Of a DNA stretch of 64,000 nucleotides, positions 16,797 through 25,840 are shown one piece after another; the stretch's first letter is position 1; every line of letters starts with the position of its first letter. The position numbers were made by a program, and so were the translations under genes. Under the pieces are notes generated by a model. That model saw only the letters and a list, made by a program, of their open reading frames with translations, did not search any database and had not been told where the DNA came from. The stretch comes from Cryomorpha sp963836915 (lineage in GTDB: Bacteria; Bacteroidota; Bacteroidia; Flavobacteriales_D; Cryomorphaceae): positions 3,906,001 to 3,970,000 of the forward strand of contig CAWILH010000002.1 in NCBI GenBank assembly GCA_963836915.1. Reading direction: 5' to 3'.

Positions 16797-19139
16797 TTAA
16801 AAGCTGAATAATAATCCAACACTCGGCAATAATGGCAGCTGGTAGACTTCTTCGCCACTGAATCTATCGACGTAAAATATATTATTGCGATCGTAAATAT
16901 TGGTGAGACTGAAGCTGGCTTCAAGGGATGAATACTCCGAAAAGAAGAAGGTCTTTTTTAACGTGAAATCCATGCGGTGATAATCCGGCAATCTACCTTG
17001 GTTTAAGCCCGCATATTGAATGGTAACATCGTCGCTATTGGTCTCGGTAATATCTGTATTGACATCTCCCGCAAGGGTCTCGCTCAGGTAGAAGCCTTGG
17101 TTTTGGGTGAAGGGAAATCCGCTTCCATAATTCCAGCGGGCGCTGGCCTCCCAGTCTTTTACCTTGCCCCAACGGTATGATACGAGTAGGTTGACATTAT
17201 GCCGTCGATCGAATACCGGGTCATAGGTGCGCACCCCATCCCATCGGTCTACATCAGATAGGGAGTAGACCGCCCAAACGTAGATTTTATTGGCTTCATA
17301 CTTCAGCGTAAAATCGATACCGCGGGCTGTGCCACTTTCAATAATAAAATCATTTTTTAGAATGTCAGGCGCAGCGATGTCATTGCTTGCAAAAACTTTG
17401 TTCCTATTGATATTGGTCACTTGTGTAAAATTCTTCAAATAGCCTTCTACATTGGCCGAGAGATTCTCCGTAAGGTCGTACTCAAAGCCGGCAAGGACGT
17501 GATAGGAAGTCTGAAGCGGATTGGTGACTTCCCGTACATCTCCATCTTCGGTAGTGAACTCATCCTGAATATCTTCGGGAGCTACCAAGAAACCGTAAAA
17601 TAGGTTGACCACATCGCGGTCTGAATTGGCGCTCACCAAGTTTTGAGAGTAGAGTCCAGCCGCTGTTTTGATCCGAAACTTAGGGGTGATATTATACTTG
17701 GCGCCTACACGTGGCTCGGGACGTAGCACGCGAAGGGTGGAGTAGTACTGGGCGCGCATTCCTAGGTCTAGAACCAGATTGTTCAGATTGAACTTATAGG
17801 CGGCAAAACCGGCGAGCTCCGTACTGTTTGAGTTCTGGCTCAGCCTTTGTCCGGTGGTATTGAAGTAGGTGAAGTCTGTGCCGAAACCAGTCACATCAAT
17901 ACCGTATTTAAACTCATTGTCGCCATTGAAATACTTGAAGTCAAGCCCAAGATTGAAATTGTTGATACCCGAAGTACGCGGCTCCGGAAATTCGTCGATT
18001 GTAGCTTTTTCAATTAAATTGATCTCGTAATCGCTAATGTTAAAATGGCCTTCTACGAGCACAGCGCTTCCTTGTGGCACGAGCACAAAGTTGAGACCGC
18101 CGCCGAAGGCTGTCCAGTCGAGCTCTGACGTGCGCCTGAATGTGGTAGCATCATTGAAGCTAAAGCCAAAAAGGCTGAACTTACTCCCGGTATTGGCATT
18201 AAAGGATACTTTACCGTAAAGGTCGGTAAATGAAAAGGGCAGCCCATCATCGCTTACGTAGTCGTAAAGATTTTGTGAAGTTTGATCAAGGTAGGAATGC
18301 TTGGCAGAAAAAACGAAAGACGATGAGCTCTTGCCTTCATTGGTCTGCTTTTGCAGCGGGCCTTCGATATAGGCATTTGCTGCAAAGGTGCTCGCCCCAA
18401 TTTTTCCCGAAAGGCGCCGCTTATTTCCATCTCTCATGGTTACATCCATAATCGAAGAAACGCGCCCGCCATACTCCGCGCCAAATCCAGCCGTGTATAC
18501 ATCTGCATTTCGGATTAACTCAGTCTCGAAAACTGAAAAAAGGCCTATGCTGTGAAATGGGTTATAGATGGTCATTCCATCTAAAAGTACTTTGTTTTGC
18601 ACCGGCGAGCCACCGCGTATATAGAGCTGCCCTCCTTGATCTCCTGTAAATATGATGCCGGGCACCACTTGCAGGTATTGCGCCAAATCTGGCGTGCCGC
18701 CTATGCTGGGCAATTGCTTGATTTCTCTTGGCGTCACCTTGGTTACCGACATATTCACATTGGTGCGGGCGTCTTGCTTTTCGGCAGATATTTCTATCGT
18801 ATTTATTTCGATGCTCGATTTCTTAAGAAATATCTTGGTTGTGATAATCCTGTTCTCAATGATAGAAACGGTTTTCTCTGCCTTCTCAAAGCCGAGGTAC
18901 GATACTTCTACTACCTGCTCACCCGCCGGGATATCGCCAATGGAAAAATATCCATTTACATCGGTAGAAATACCCAGCGTCGTGCCTTGGATCACTACAT
19001 TGGTAAAGATAATGGGCTCGCCACTTTCTTCTTCATATACGAATCCGCGAAGTGTACCGGTCTGGCCATTAGCCAATTGAGAAGAAATGGTGGCAATAAA
19101 TGCTAGGAGTATAAGTAATCTAGGGCGAAGCTGATTCAT
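16797..19139 (-). CDS. TonB-dependent outer-membrane receptor with carboxypeptidase-like N-terminal domain
   Basis: A 780-residue outer-membrane receptor. Residues 1-26 are a signal peptide. Residues about 30-115 form the carboxypeptidase-like regulatory domain common in Bacteroidota (GTLRGFVYEEESGEPIIFTNV, TDVNGYFSIGDIPAGEQ). The plug follows (about 125-240: VVPGIIFTGDQGGQLYIRGG, FGAEYGGRVSSIMDV), then a beta-barrel ending in an aromatic residue (SVGLLFSF). ATG 19139 (MNQLRPRLLIL) was preferred over the frame-opening ATG at 19163 because it begins the signal peptide directly. No SusD-like partner is adjacent, so the ligand is not indicated; siderophore, metal or peptide uptake are all possible. 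Confidence 0.92.
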   Translation of the reverse strand: MNQLRPRLLILLAFIATISSQLANGQTGTLRGFVYEEESGEPIIFTNVVIQGTTLGISTDVNGYFSIGDIPAGEQVVEVSYLGFEKAEKTVSIIENRIITTKIFLKKSSIEINTIEISAEKQDARTNVNMSVTKVTPREIKQLPSIGGTPDLAQYLQVVPGIIFTGDQGGQLYIRGGSPVQNKVLLDGMTIYNPFHSIGLFSVFETELIRNADVYTAGFGAEYGGRVSSIMDVTMRDGNKRRLSGKIGASTFAANAYIEGPLQKQTNEGKSSSSFVFSAKHSYLDQTSQNLYDYVSDDGLPFSFTDLYGKVSFNANTGSKFSLFGFSFNDATTFRRTSELDWTAFGGGLNFVLVPQGSAVLVEGHFNISDYEINLIEKATIDEFPEPRTSGINNFNLGLDFKYFNGDNEFKYGIDVTGFGTDFTYFNTTGQRLSQNSNSTELAGFAAYKFNLNNLVLDLGMRAQYYSTLRVLRPEPRVGAKYNITPKFRIKTAAGLYSQNLVSANSDRDVVNLFYGFLVAPEDIQDEFTTEDGDVREVTNPLQTSYHVLAGFEYDLTENLSANVEGYLKNFTQVTNINRNKVFASNDIAAPDILKNDFIIESGTARGIDFTLKYEANKIYVWAVYSLSDVDRWDGVRTYDPVFDRRHNVNLLVSYRWGKVKDWEASARWNYGSGFPFTQNQGFYLSETLAGDVNTDITETNSDDVTIQYAGLNQGRLPDYHRMDFTLKKTFFFSEYSSLEASFSLTNIYDRNNIFYVDRFSGEEVYQLPLLPSVGLLFSF

Positions 19140-19238
19140 AGTAAAGGCGGCGAAGTTAACCAACTATATGCTTAGGCCAACTAATGAGCGGCTCAAAAAC
19201 TAACACCGAAAGTATTAAATAAAGGCATTCTGGTAGGG

Positions 19239-20246
19239 CTATACTTTTAGGAGCTTAGAGACCATCTCGCGCATCAGCTCACCGGGGGCGGTATTGCTGG
19301 CGTTTATACCTTTTGATTTCAGGTCGATATCATGAAGTATTTCTACCGCCTGTAGAATGCTCGGCATGGAATAATTTTTGGCGGCGGTGCGGTATTCGTG
19401 CACGAAGTAAGGGTTTATGCCCAAGGCACTTGCCAAGGCTTTGGGGTCTTCTGGGTTTTTGGTGCCATGAACGGCTATTATTTTAACGAAATAGCGGTAC
19501 AGACCCGATGATACGGGAATAATGTGGTGGAGATCTCGCGGATTATTGGCAAAGTACTGGGCTATAAAAAGCGCTTTATAGTGGTTGCGCTCGCCAATGG
19601 CACGTTGGAGCTCAAAGATGTTGAAGTCTTTGCTTATACCAATATTTTTCTGAACTAAATCTGCGGAGATCGCATCGCCCTTCTTCACCAATATCTGAAG
19701 TTTTTCAAGCGCATTGACCAGATTGCTCAGGTCGCTCCCTATATTTTCACTGAGCATATAGCAAGCGGTAGGCTCGATTTCTATGCCCGATGCCGCGCAA
19801 TGTTCAGTGATCCATTGGGCTACTTGGTTATCCTTTAATTTTGCTCCATTAAAATATACACCTTTGGCCTTCAGTAGCTTGGCCAAGGCACTGCGCCCGT
19901 CTACCTTTTTACCCATATAGTTGATTACCAAAATGGTGGTGGGCACCGGATTTTCTAGTAGGGTCGCAAAGGCATCCAGCGATTTCCAGCTCTGTGCTTC
20001 CCGCACCACTACTACCTGATACTCTGCCATCATCGGAAACCGTTTGGCCATGCCCACTACTTCCATCGGGGTCGCATCTTGGCCATAGATGATCGTTTGG
20101 TTAAATTCCTTTTCATCGTCGGTAAGCACATGCTTTACGATATAATCGGTCAGGGCATCTGCAAAGTAGGGCTCAGCGCCATCAAAAAGGTAGAATGGCT
20201 TGAACTTTCTGGCTTTTAGGTCTTTGAGTATGGCGTTAAAGGTCAT
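19239..20246 (-). CDS. holA: DNA polymerase III subunit delta
   Basis: HolA is the delta subunit of the clamp loader that opens the beta sliding clamp. The 335-residue product shows the family pattern: KFKPFYLFDGAEPYFADALTDYI at the N-terminus (residues 14-37), the divergent AAA+ core without a working Walker A, and a C-terminal collar domain (about 210-335: FELQRAIGERNHYKALFIAQYF, YRYFVKIIAVHG). Length is close to E. coli HolA (343 aa). Its ATG overlaps the stop of the AMP nucleosidase gene by one base (TAATG), so the pair is co-translated. Confidence 0.9.
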   Translation of the reverse strand: MTFNAILKDLKARKFKPFYLFDGAEPYFADALTDYIVKHVLTDDEKEFNQTIIYGQDATPMEVVGMAKRFPMMAEYQVVVVREAQSWKSLDAFATLLENPVPTTILVINYMGKKVDGRSALAKLLKAKGVYFNGAKLKDNQVAQWITEHCAASGIEIEPTACYMLSENIGSDLSNLVNALEKLQILVKKGDAISADLVQKNIGISKDFNIFELQRAIGERNHYKALFIAQYFANNPRDLHHIIPVSSGLYRYFVKIIAVHGTKNPEDPKALASALGINPYFVHEYRTAAKNYSMPSILQAVEILHDIDLKSKGINASNTAPGELMREMVSKLLKV

Positions 20247-21016
20247 TAGAATTTCAAATGTTTTACAGAGCGGCCATCCATGGCTATTTCTTTCATTGCA
20301 CCCACCCCGAGCGCTAAATGTTTTTCTACATATTGCCCACTCACTTTATTATCGCTTTCCGATGTTTTGACCCCCTCAGGAATCATGGGTTGATCGCTCA
20401 CCAAGAGCAAAGCGCCAGTAGAGATTTTATTGGCAAAACCAGCCACAAAAATAGTGGCAGTTTCCATATCAATGGCCATAGATCGTGTTTTTCTCAAGTA
20501 CTTTTTAAATTTCTCGTCGTGCTCCCATACGCGGCGGTTGGTGGTATACACGGTACCCGTCCAATAATCCATCCCCATATCACGTATGGTGGTAGATACA
20601 GCGCGCTGTAGCATGAATGATGGCAGGGCAGGCACTTCTTTTGGCAGGTAATCGTGGCTAGTCCCTTCACCGCGAATCGCAGCAATGGGGAGTATGAAAT
20701 CGCCCACGGCATTCTTCTTTTTCAGGCCGCCACATTTGCCCAAGAAGAGCACTGCCTTTGGCGATATGGCGCTCAGCAGATCCATGATGGTGGCTGCCAT
20801 GGCACTGCCCATGCTAAAATTGATTATGCTCAGCTCACCGTGGTGGGCACTGGGCATTGGCTTATCGCTTCCGCGGATCTCTACCTTGTTGAGCTCGGCA
20901 AAACGCTCTACATAATTATCAAAATTGGTAAGGAGTATATAAGTGCCAAATTCTGCCAATGGCACTCCTGTATAGCGGGGCAGCCAGTTTTCTACTATTT
21001 CTTTTTTGGTTTTCAT
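20246..21016 (-). CDS. amn: AMP nucleosidase
   Basis: Hydrolyses AMP to adenine and ribose 5-phosphate. The 256-residue product has the nucleoside phosphorylase/MTAN fold: phosphate- or ribose-side glycine loop FLGKCGGLKK near residues 91-100, IRGEGTSHDYLP near 114-125, and the base-site region AIDMETATIFVAGF near 184-197 with the conserved Met-Glu-Thr. The length matches the short Bacteroidota-type enzyme (about 258 aa) rather than the 480-residue proteobacterial form. It lies directly upstream of holA with a one-base overlap. A related purine or uridine phosphorylase activity cannot be excluded from sequence alone. Confidence 0.85.
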   Translation of the reverse strand: MKTKKEIVENWLPRYTGVPLAEFGTYILLTNFDNYVERFAELNKVEIRGSDKPMPSAHHGELSIINFSMGSAMAATIMDLLSAISPKAVLFLGKCGGLKKKNAVGDFILPIAAIRGEGTSHDYLPKEVPALPSFMLQRAVSTTIRDMGMDYWTGTVYTTNRRVWEHDEKFKKYLRKTRSMAIDMETATIFVAGFANKISTGALLLVSDQPMIPEGVKTSESDNKVSGQYVEKHLALGVGAMKEIAMDGRSVKHLKF

Positions 21017-21136
21017 AAGGTGGCTTTTAGATTATTCAGTCGGGCGCCGGCCTGAAGGTGAGCGTCCTTGCCGCTGGCACAAAACTAGTTGAATCTAGAT
21101 ACTTAAATTGCTGTGTCGGCTGATAATGGCTAGCGA

Positions 21137-23230
21137 TCAATCTATTTTTTTCACTTTAAGGCGGAGTGAATTGCCAATGACCACTACATCTGAAAAGGCC
21201 ATGGCGAGCGCGGCTATCATCGGGTTTAAGAATCCGAATGCCGCTAAGGGGATCGCTACAATATTATAGGCAAAAGCCCAGAAGAGATTTTGCTTGATCG
21301 TAAGATAGGTATGTCTTGAAATCTGATAGGATGCGATCAGGCTCTGCATTTCGTCGCTGTGCATGATTACCACCCGCGCAGAGTCTATGGCCAGTGCCGA
21401 TGCCCCGCCCGGCGATACGCCCACCTGTGCGCGGGAGAGCGCGGGGCCATCATTTATTCCGTCGCCCACCATTACGACCTTTGTTTTGGCGGAAGCCTGC
21501 TCTATAAAGTCAAGCTTTCCCTGCGGACTTATCTCAAAATAGGCTTCGTCGATCTCCAGTTCTTGAGCTACTGCCATCACTTTTTCTTTACGATCTCCAG
21601 ATAAAAGGACCGTTTTGAACCCAGCTTCTTTGAAGGTCGATACCATTGCTTTGGCTCCGGGCAGTATGGCATCGGTGATGGTAAGCGCGGCGACTGTTTC
21701 TCCATCTATTTTCAAGTGTAGATCGCCGGCGTTTTCCCCATCTGACTTTCCCAAAAAGAGCACCTCACCATTGATGCCGGTAGCCTTCATTCCGCGCCCT
21801 TTCAATTCTTCAATGTCGCTGAGCACTTCAGGAGTGAATTTTTGAGTATAGCTTAGCAAGGCTCTGGCAATAGGGTGGGAAGAGTGGGCTTCGAACCTGT
21901 GAATGATCTCGAATGCGCGATCGCCGATTTCGTTCATCTCTACGTGCACCGCAAAATCTCCAGTGGTGAGCGTACCCGTTTTATCGAAAATTATGGTATC
22001 GGCTTTTGCAAACCGCTCCAACGTGCTGCCGCCCTTGATCAAAATTCCGTTTTTGGCAGCTCTGCCTACGCCGGCCACCACCGCTGTAGGTGTAGCCAAG
22101 CCCATGGCACAGGGACAAGAGATGACTAGCACGGCCACCGCATTCATAAGGCTTTGCGTAAGCGAAATAGAGAACGCCCAATAAGCAAGTATGAAGGTAA
22201 GCGCTGCTATGCCGAGCACTACCGGCACAAAGATGGCGCTCACTTTATCTCCCAAAACCTGAATTTGGGGCTGGTCTTTCCTTGCTTTCTTAACTAAGTT
22301 TATAATGCTTTGAAGCGTAGAGTCCTTGGCTGCTTGCTCGGCTATAAACCGGAGATTTCCACTTTTCAAAATAGTTCCTGAGAATACGTGGCTGCCCGGC
22401 GTCTTGCGCACAGGCGCACTCTCACCCGTGATGCTGGCCTCGCTGGCCATTCCGCTGCCCGACGTCACCGTGCCATCTACGGGAAAGCTATCGCCTTCAT
22501 TCACTTGTAATTGGTCGCCAACCTTAACATTTGACGGATCGGTCTCAAAGATTTTTTCTTTCTGACCTACTTTTAAAACAATGCGTGCCACCCGGGATCG
22601 CATCTTATCGAGTTCGCCCAGGTTTCGGCTGGTCTGTTGCACCGATCTATGCTCCAATAAATTGCCCAATAGCACCAAAGTGATGATGGTGGCGGCCGTT
22701 TCGAAGAACATGAAATCATGCATTCGCGGAAGCTGCCAAAAAAAGATGGTTCCGAATATGCTATAGCCAAATGCCGCCGTGCTACCTATAAATATGAGTA
22801 CGTCCATATTGGCCATACCCGCTTTTAAACTGCCCCAAGCGGAGCGTCCGAAATGCCAAAAACCAACCGCATAGACTGGAGCGCATAGTGCTAACTGCAC
22901 CAATGGATCGTTGATGAGCCAGGATTTTGGCATGAACATGTGTGAGAAAAGGGGAGCGGTAAAGAGCAGGCAGAAGGTAAACTTCTTCGCTATGCTCCAT
23001 CCTGGGCGTCGAGACCTCTCGGAGCCGCTCACCGTATAGCCAAGCTCTTCTACACGCATTATAGCTTCTTCGCGCGATTTTCCTTCTCGCAAGGTGAAGG
23101 TCACTTCGCCATCAATGAAATTGGCATCGGCATCCATAAAACCCGCTTTGCGGAGGGACTTGCTAATGCCGCTTGCGCAATTATTGCAAGTCATCCCTTC
23201 TACCTTTAGTTCCACTTCTGCTTCCTGCAT
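21137..23230 (-). CDS. copA: Copper-translocating P1B-type ATPase
   Basis: Exports Cu(I) across the inner membrane. The 697-residue product has one N-terminal heavy-metal-binding domain (GMTCNNCASG near residues 13-22), then membrane helices, the actuator TGES motif (ASITGESAPV), the membrane metal-binding CPC in VLVISCPCAMGLATP, the phosphorylation site DKTGTLT, the SSHPIA loop of P1B pumps and GDGINDGPALSRAQVGV in the hinge. Cys-Pro-Cys with a single HMA domain points to the copper/silver group. ATG 23230 starts four residues before the HMA fold. A box CAAAATTA (23235-23242, TAATTTTG on the minus strand) lies just upstream but lacks a clear -33 partner. Divergent from the tetR operon. Confidence 0.94.
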   Translation of the reverse strand: MQEAEVELKVEGMTCNNCASGISKSLRKAGFMDADANFIDGEVTFTLREGKSREEAIMRVEELGYTVSGSERSRRPGWSIAKKFTFCLLFTAPLFSHMFMPKSWLINDPLVQLALCAPVYAVGFWHFGRSAWGSLKAGMANMDVLIFIGSTAAFGYSIFGTIFFWQLPRMHDFMFFETAATIITLVLLGNLLEHRSVQQTSRNLGELDKMRSRVARIVLKVGQKEKIFETDPSNVKVGDQLQVNEGDSFPVDGTVTSGSGMASEASITGESAPVRKTPGSHVFSGTILKSGNLRFIAEQAAKDSTLQSIINLVKKARKDQPQIQVLGDKVSAIFVPVVLGIAALTFILAYWAFSISLTQSLMNAVAVLVISCPCAMGLATPTAVVAGVGRAAKNGILIKGGSTLERFAKADTIIFDKTGTLTTGDFAVHVEMNEIGDRAFEIIHRFEAHSSHPIARALLSYTQKFTPEVLSDIEELKGRGMKATGINGEVLFLGKSDGENAGDLHLKIDGETVAALTITDAILPGAKAMVSTFKEAGFKTVLLSGDRKEKVMAVAQELEIDEAYFEISPQGKLDFIEQASAKTKVVMVGDGINDGPALSRAQVGVSPGGASALAIDSARVVIMHSDEMQSLIASYQISRHTYLTIKQNLFWAFAYNIVAIPLAAFGFLNPMIAALAMAFSDVVVIGNSLRLKVKKID

Positions 23231-23387
23231 AGCGCAAAATTAATGAATTGAAGACAGGTCTGAGCTTTTAGAATTTGAGTGGGCGTTTCTTATGCCTTAT
23301 GGCAGATGGTTTCTTGGTTATCTGTCGACCCTGAGAGCAGCCTTATGATTACCCCCAACAAATTTTATAAAAATTTCGGTCAACAAG

Positions 23388-23420
23388 TTGAGCGGATCGA
23401 GAGTATAATTATTAGATTTG
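23388..23420 (+). promoter_or_regulatory. Promoter of the tetR-ABC-HlyD-TolC operon
   Basis: TTG (23388-23390), a 22-nt spacer and TAGATTTG (23413-23420) match the Bacteroidota -33 / -7 pattern. The predicted start is near 23427, about 24 nt before the tetR ATG. Autoregulation by the TetR protein is likely but no clear palindromic operator was identified. Confidence 0.5.
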
Positions 23421-23450
23421 CGAGTAAAATACGCAAAGTGTGATTGACAT

Positions 23451-24134
23451 ATGCCCACTAGTTTGACCAACATCCGTATAGATGTGCACGATAAGATCTA
23501 TCTCAAGGATCCATATAGTTCTGATTTGGGACGGTCTATCATCGAGCGATCGCTCGATGTGATGGATGAGCTGGGATTGGAGAAATTTACCTTCAAAAAA
23601 GTGGCCGCAGATATTGGCACCACCGAGAGCGCCGTGTACCGCTATTTCGAGAATAAACATAAAATCTTGCTCTATTATGCTTCTTGGTATTGGGGCTGGC
23701 TCGAATATCGGTTGGCATTCGGTACGGCCAATATGGATGATGCGGGAGCACGCCTAGAGCGCGCCATCAAGATCATACTCGAAAAGCCCGGAGAGTTATC
23801 TTCTGCTCCTTTTGATCTCAATAAATTGGAAAGGGTGATCATCTCTGAGTCGTCAAAAGCCTTTTTCACCAAACAGGTAGACGGTGAAAATAAGGTAGGT
23901 GTTTTTGCCCAATTTAAAAGTCTCTGTGCTAGATTTAGTGCTTTGATAGATGATGCTGCACCAGATTATCCCTATTCGCGTACCTTAGCGTCCACATTTA
24001 TCGAGTCGCAACTCAATCAGCTCTTCTTCTGTGAGCACCTACCATCCATTAGTGATTTACAGCTGGATACAGAGCGCTACATATTTTATAAAACAATGAT
24101 ATTTAATACGATAGAAGGATGGGAAAGCAAGTAA
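23451..24134 (+). CDS. TetR family transcriptional regulator
   Basis: The 227-residue product has an N-terminal TetR-type helix-turn-helix (about residues 26-75): AAADIGTT-like turn in FKKVAADIGTTESAVYRYF, followed by NKHKILLYY. The remaining residues form an unassigned ligand-binding domain. It is the first gene of a four-gene operon with an exporter-like ABC protein, an HlyD-type adaptor and a TolC-type channel. The ABC gene starts 16 nt before its stop. It therefore most likely controls this efflux or secretion operon rather than the divergent copper ATPase. The inducer is unknown. Confidence 0.9.
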   Translation: MPTSLTNIRIDVHDKIYLKDPYSSDLGRSIIERSLDVMDELGLEKFTFKKVAADIGTTESAVYRYFENKHKILLYYASWYWGWLEYRLAFGTANMDDAGARLERAIKIILEKPGELSSAPFDLNKLERVIISESSKAFFTKQVDGENKVGVFAQFKSLCARFSALIDDAAPDYPYSRTLASTFIESQLNQLFFCEHLPSISDLQLDTERYIFYKTMIFNTIEGWESK

Positions 24135-25840
24135 GTGATTCCATGCGACCGGTTAATAGGCTCTGGCGGCTTCTCAAGACAGAGCGGAAGATCATCTACC
24201 TGATTTTCTTTTATGCCATCATCAATGGTATCATCGTTCTTACGCTGCCGCTGGGTATCCAAGCCATACTTAATTTCATTCTGGGTGGCCGTGTATCATC
24301 CTCGTGGTTGATTATGGTGATCATAGTGATCGCGGGGCTCACCATAAGTGGTCTTATACAGATAGCGCAGCTCAGCCTTACGGAAAAATTGCAACAGACC
24401 ATTTTCGCAAAGTCATCTTTTGAGATCGCCGTGCGCCTGCCAAAAATCAAGCTGGAATCGCTTCAGGATTACTACGCCCCCGAGATGGTCAATCGCTTTT
24501 TTGATACCGTGACTTTGCAGAAGGGCTTGGCAAAACTGCTGGTCGATTTTCCAACGGCTACCCTACAAGTTGTCTTTGGATTGCTCTTGATCTCTATCTA
24601 CCATCCATTCTTTCTCTTCGTTTCTGCGGCTGTAGTACTGATGCTTTACATACTATTTCGGTACACCGGTCCCATTGGTTTGAGCACATCGCTCAAAGAA
24701 TCAACCCGCAAATATGATGTGGCGCATTGGCTGGAAGAGATAGCGCGTACCGTGGGCACCTTTAAACTGGCCGGCATCTCAAACCTTCCGCTGCTCAAGA
24801 TCGATAAGTTAATACTGGGATACCTCTACTTTAGGCGTAAGCACTTCGCCATTCTCATCACGCAGTACAAGGTGATGGTAGCTTTCAAGGTATTGGTCAT
24901 AGGGGCGCTGCTCGTGATGGGGAGCTTGCTACTTATTGATGATCAGATCAGCCTGGGACAGTTCGTAGCCGCCGAGATCATTATCATTTTGATAATGAAC
25001 TCTATCGAAAAAATCATTATCGGACTTGAAACGGTCTATGATGTGCTCACCTCTGTGGAAAAGTTGGGAAGTATTACTGACCTTTCCCTTGAAAATGAAT
25101 CGCGGCCTAAGGGTGCTGAGCTCAGTGGCAATGAAGGATTTGAAGTAGCAGCGGATAATTTAACTTTTCGTTTTCCCTTTACTGAAAGAAAGGTGCTGGA
25201 CAAGCTGAGCATCGCTATTGCATCTGGCGAGAAACTAAGTCTGGTAGGGCCTGCCGGAGCTGGGAAGAGCACATTATCACTTGTGCTATGTGGTATTTAT
25301 GAACACTACGAAGGTAGGATCACCTATAATCAGATTCCGCTTACGGCGCTTCAGCTGCCCAAGCTGCGGCTTGACATCGGCGATAATATATGGCAGGAGA
25401 CGATTTTTGAAGGATCGTTAAGAGAAAATATCACCCTTGGAAAAGAAGCTGTCAACGACGAAATGGTTTATAGGGCACTAGAGATCGTGAGTGCGATAGA
25501 CGGGGTGAACAAGCTAGACGACGGTTTGAATACCAGGCTTTTCCCGGAAGGGGTAAAGCTCAATAGATCACTGGCCCGAAAGCTCATCCTGGCGAGAAGT
25601 ATTGCGGCATTGCCAAAGTTTTTAATTGTTGATCTTGATGCCGAGACCCTTACGCCGCCCGAGAAAAAACGATTTTACGACTATGTCTTTCAGCAGCCGT
25701 GGACAGTCTTGGCCATCACTAGAGATCAAGACTTCGTATCGCGCTGTGGCAAAATTGCGGTAATGCAAAAAGGTGCCATCTCATTCACTGGAAATTTCAA
25801 CGAATTTAATAGCTCTGAGTATGCTGAACTTATCGGATAA
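24119..25840 (+). CDS. ABC exporter-like protein with degenerate nucleotide-binding domain
   Basis: A 573-residue half-transporter: six membrane segments (about 20-310, e.g. IIYLIFFYAIINGIIVLTLP) and a C-terminal NBD-like domain (about 340-573). Walker A is intact (GPAGAGKST) and a Q-loop-like Gln is present (IWQETIFEG). The signature motif is replaced by LNRSLARK where LSGGQRQR is expected. Walker B reads FLIVDLDAETL, so the catalytic Glu after the Asp is Leu. The H-loop His is replaced (AITRDQD). As the only ABC gene in the operon, a homodimer would have two dead sites. It has no peptidase C39 domain. ATG 24119 overlaps tetR; ATG 24143 is an alternative start. Fused HlyD and TolC genes follow, so it probably forms a type I-like envelope-spanning assembly. 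Confidence 0.88.
   Translation: MGKQVSDSMRPVNRLWRLLKTERKIIYLIFFYAIINGIIVLTLPLGIQAILNFILGGRVSSSWLIMVIIVIAGLTISGLIQIAQLSLTEKLQQTIFAKSSFEIAVRLPKIKLESLQDYYAPEMVNRFFDTVTLQKGLAKLLVDFPTATLQVVFGLLLISIYHPFFLFVSAAVVLMLYILFRYTGPIGLSTSLKESTRKYDVAHWLEEIARTVGTFKLAGISNLPLLKIDKLILGYLYFRRKHFAILITQYKVMVAFKVLVIGALLVMGSLLLIDDQISLGQFVAAEIIIILIMNSIEKIIIGLETVYDVLTSVEKLGSITDLSLENESRPKGAELSGNEGFEVAADNLTFRFPFTERKVLDKLSIAIASGEKLSLVGPAGAGKSTLSLVLCGIYEHYEGRITYNQIPLTALQLPKLRLDIGDNIWQETIFEGSLRENITLGKEAVNDEMVYRALEIVSAIDGVNKLDDGLNTRLFPEGVKLNRSLARKLILARSIAALPKFLIVDLDAETLTPPEKKRFYDYVFQQPWTVLAITRDQDFVSRCGKIAVMQKGAISFTGNFNEFNSSEYAELIG

Noticed and set aside
23231..23450. Copper-responsive control of copA by the adjacent TetR gene
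   Set aside because: The TetR gene is in an operon with export genes and overlaps the first of them; no copper-box-like palindrome was seen in the shared region.
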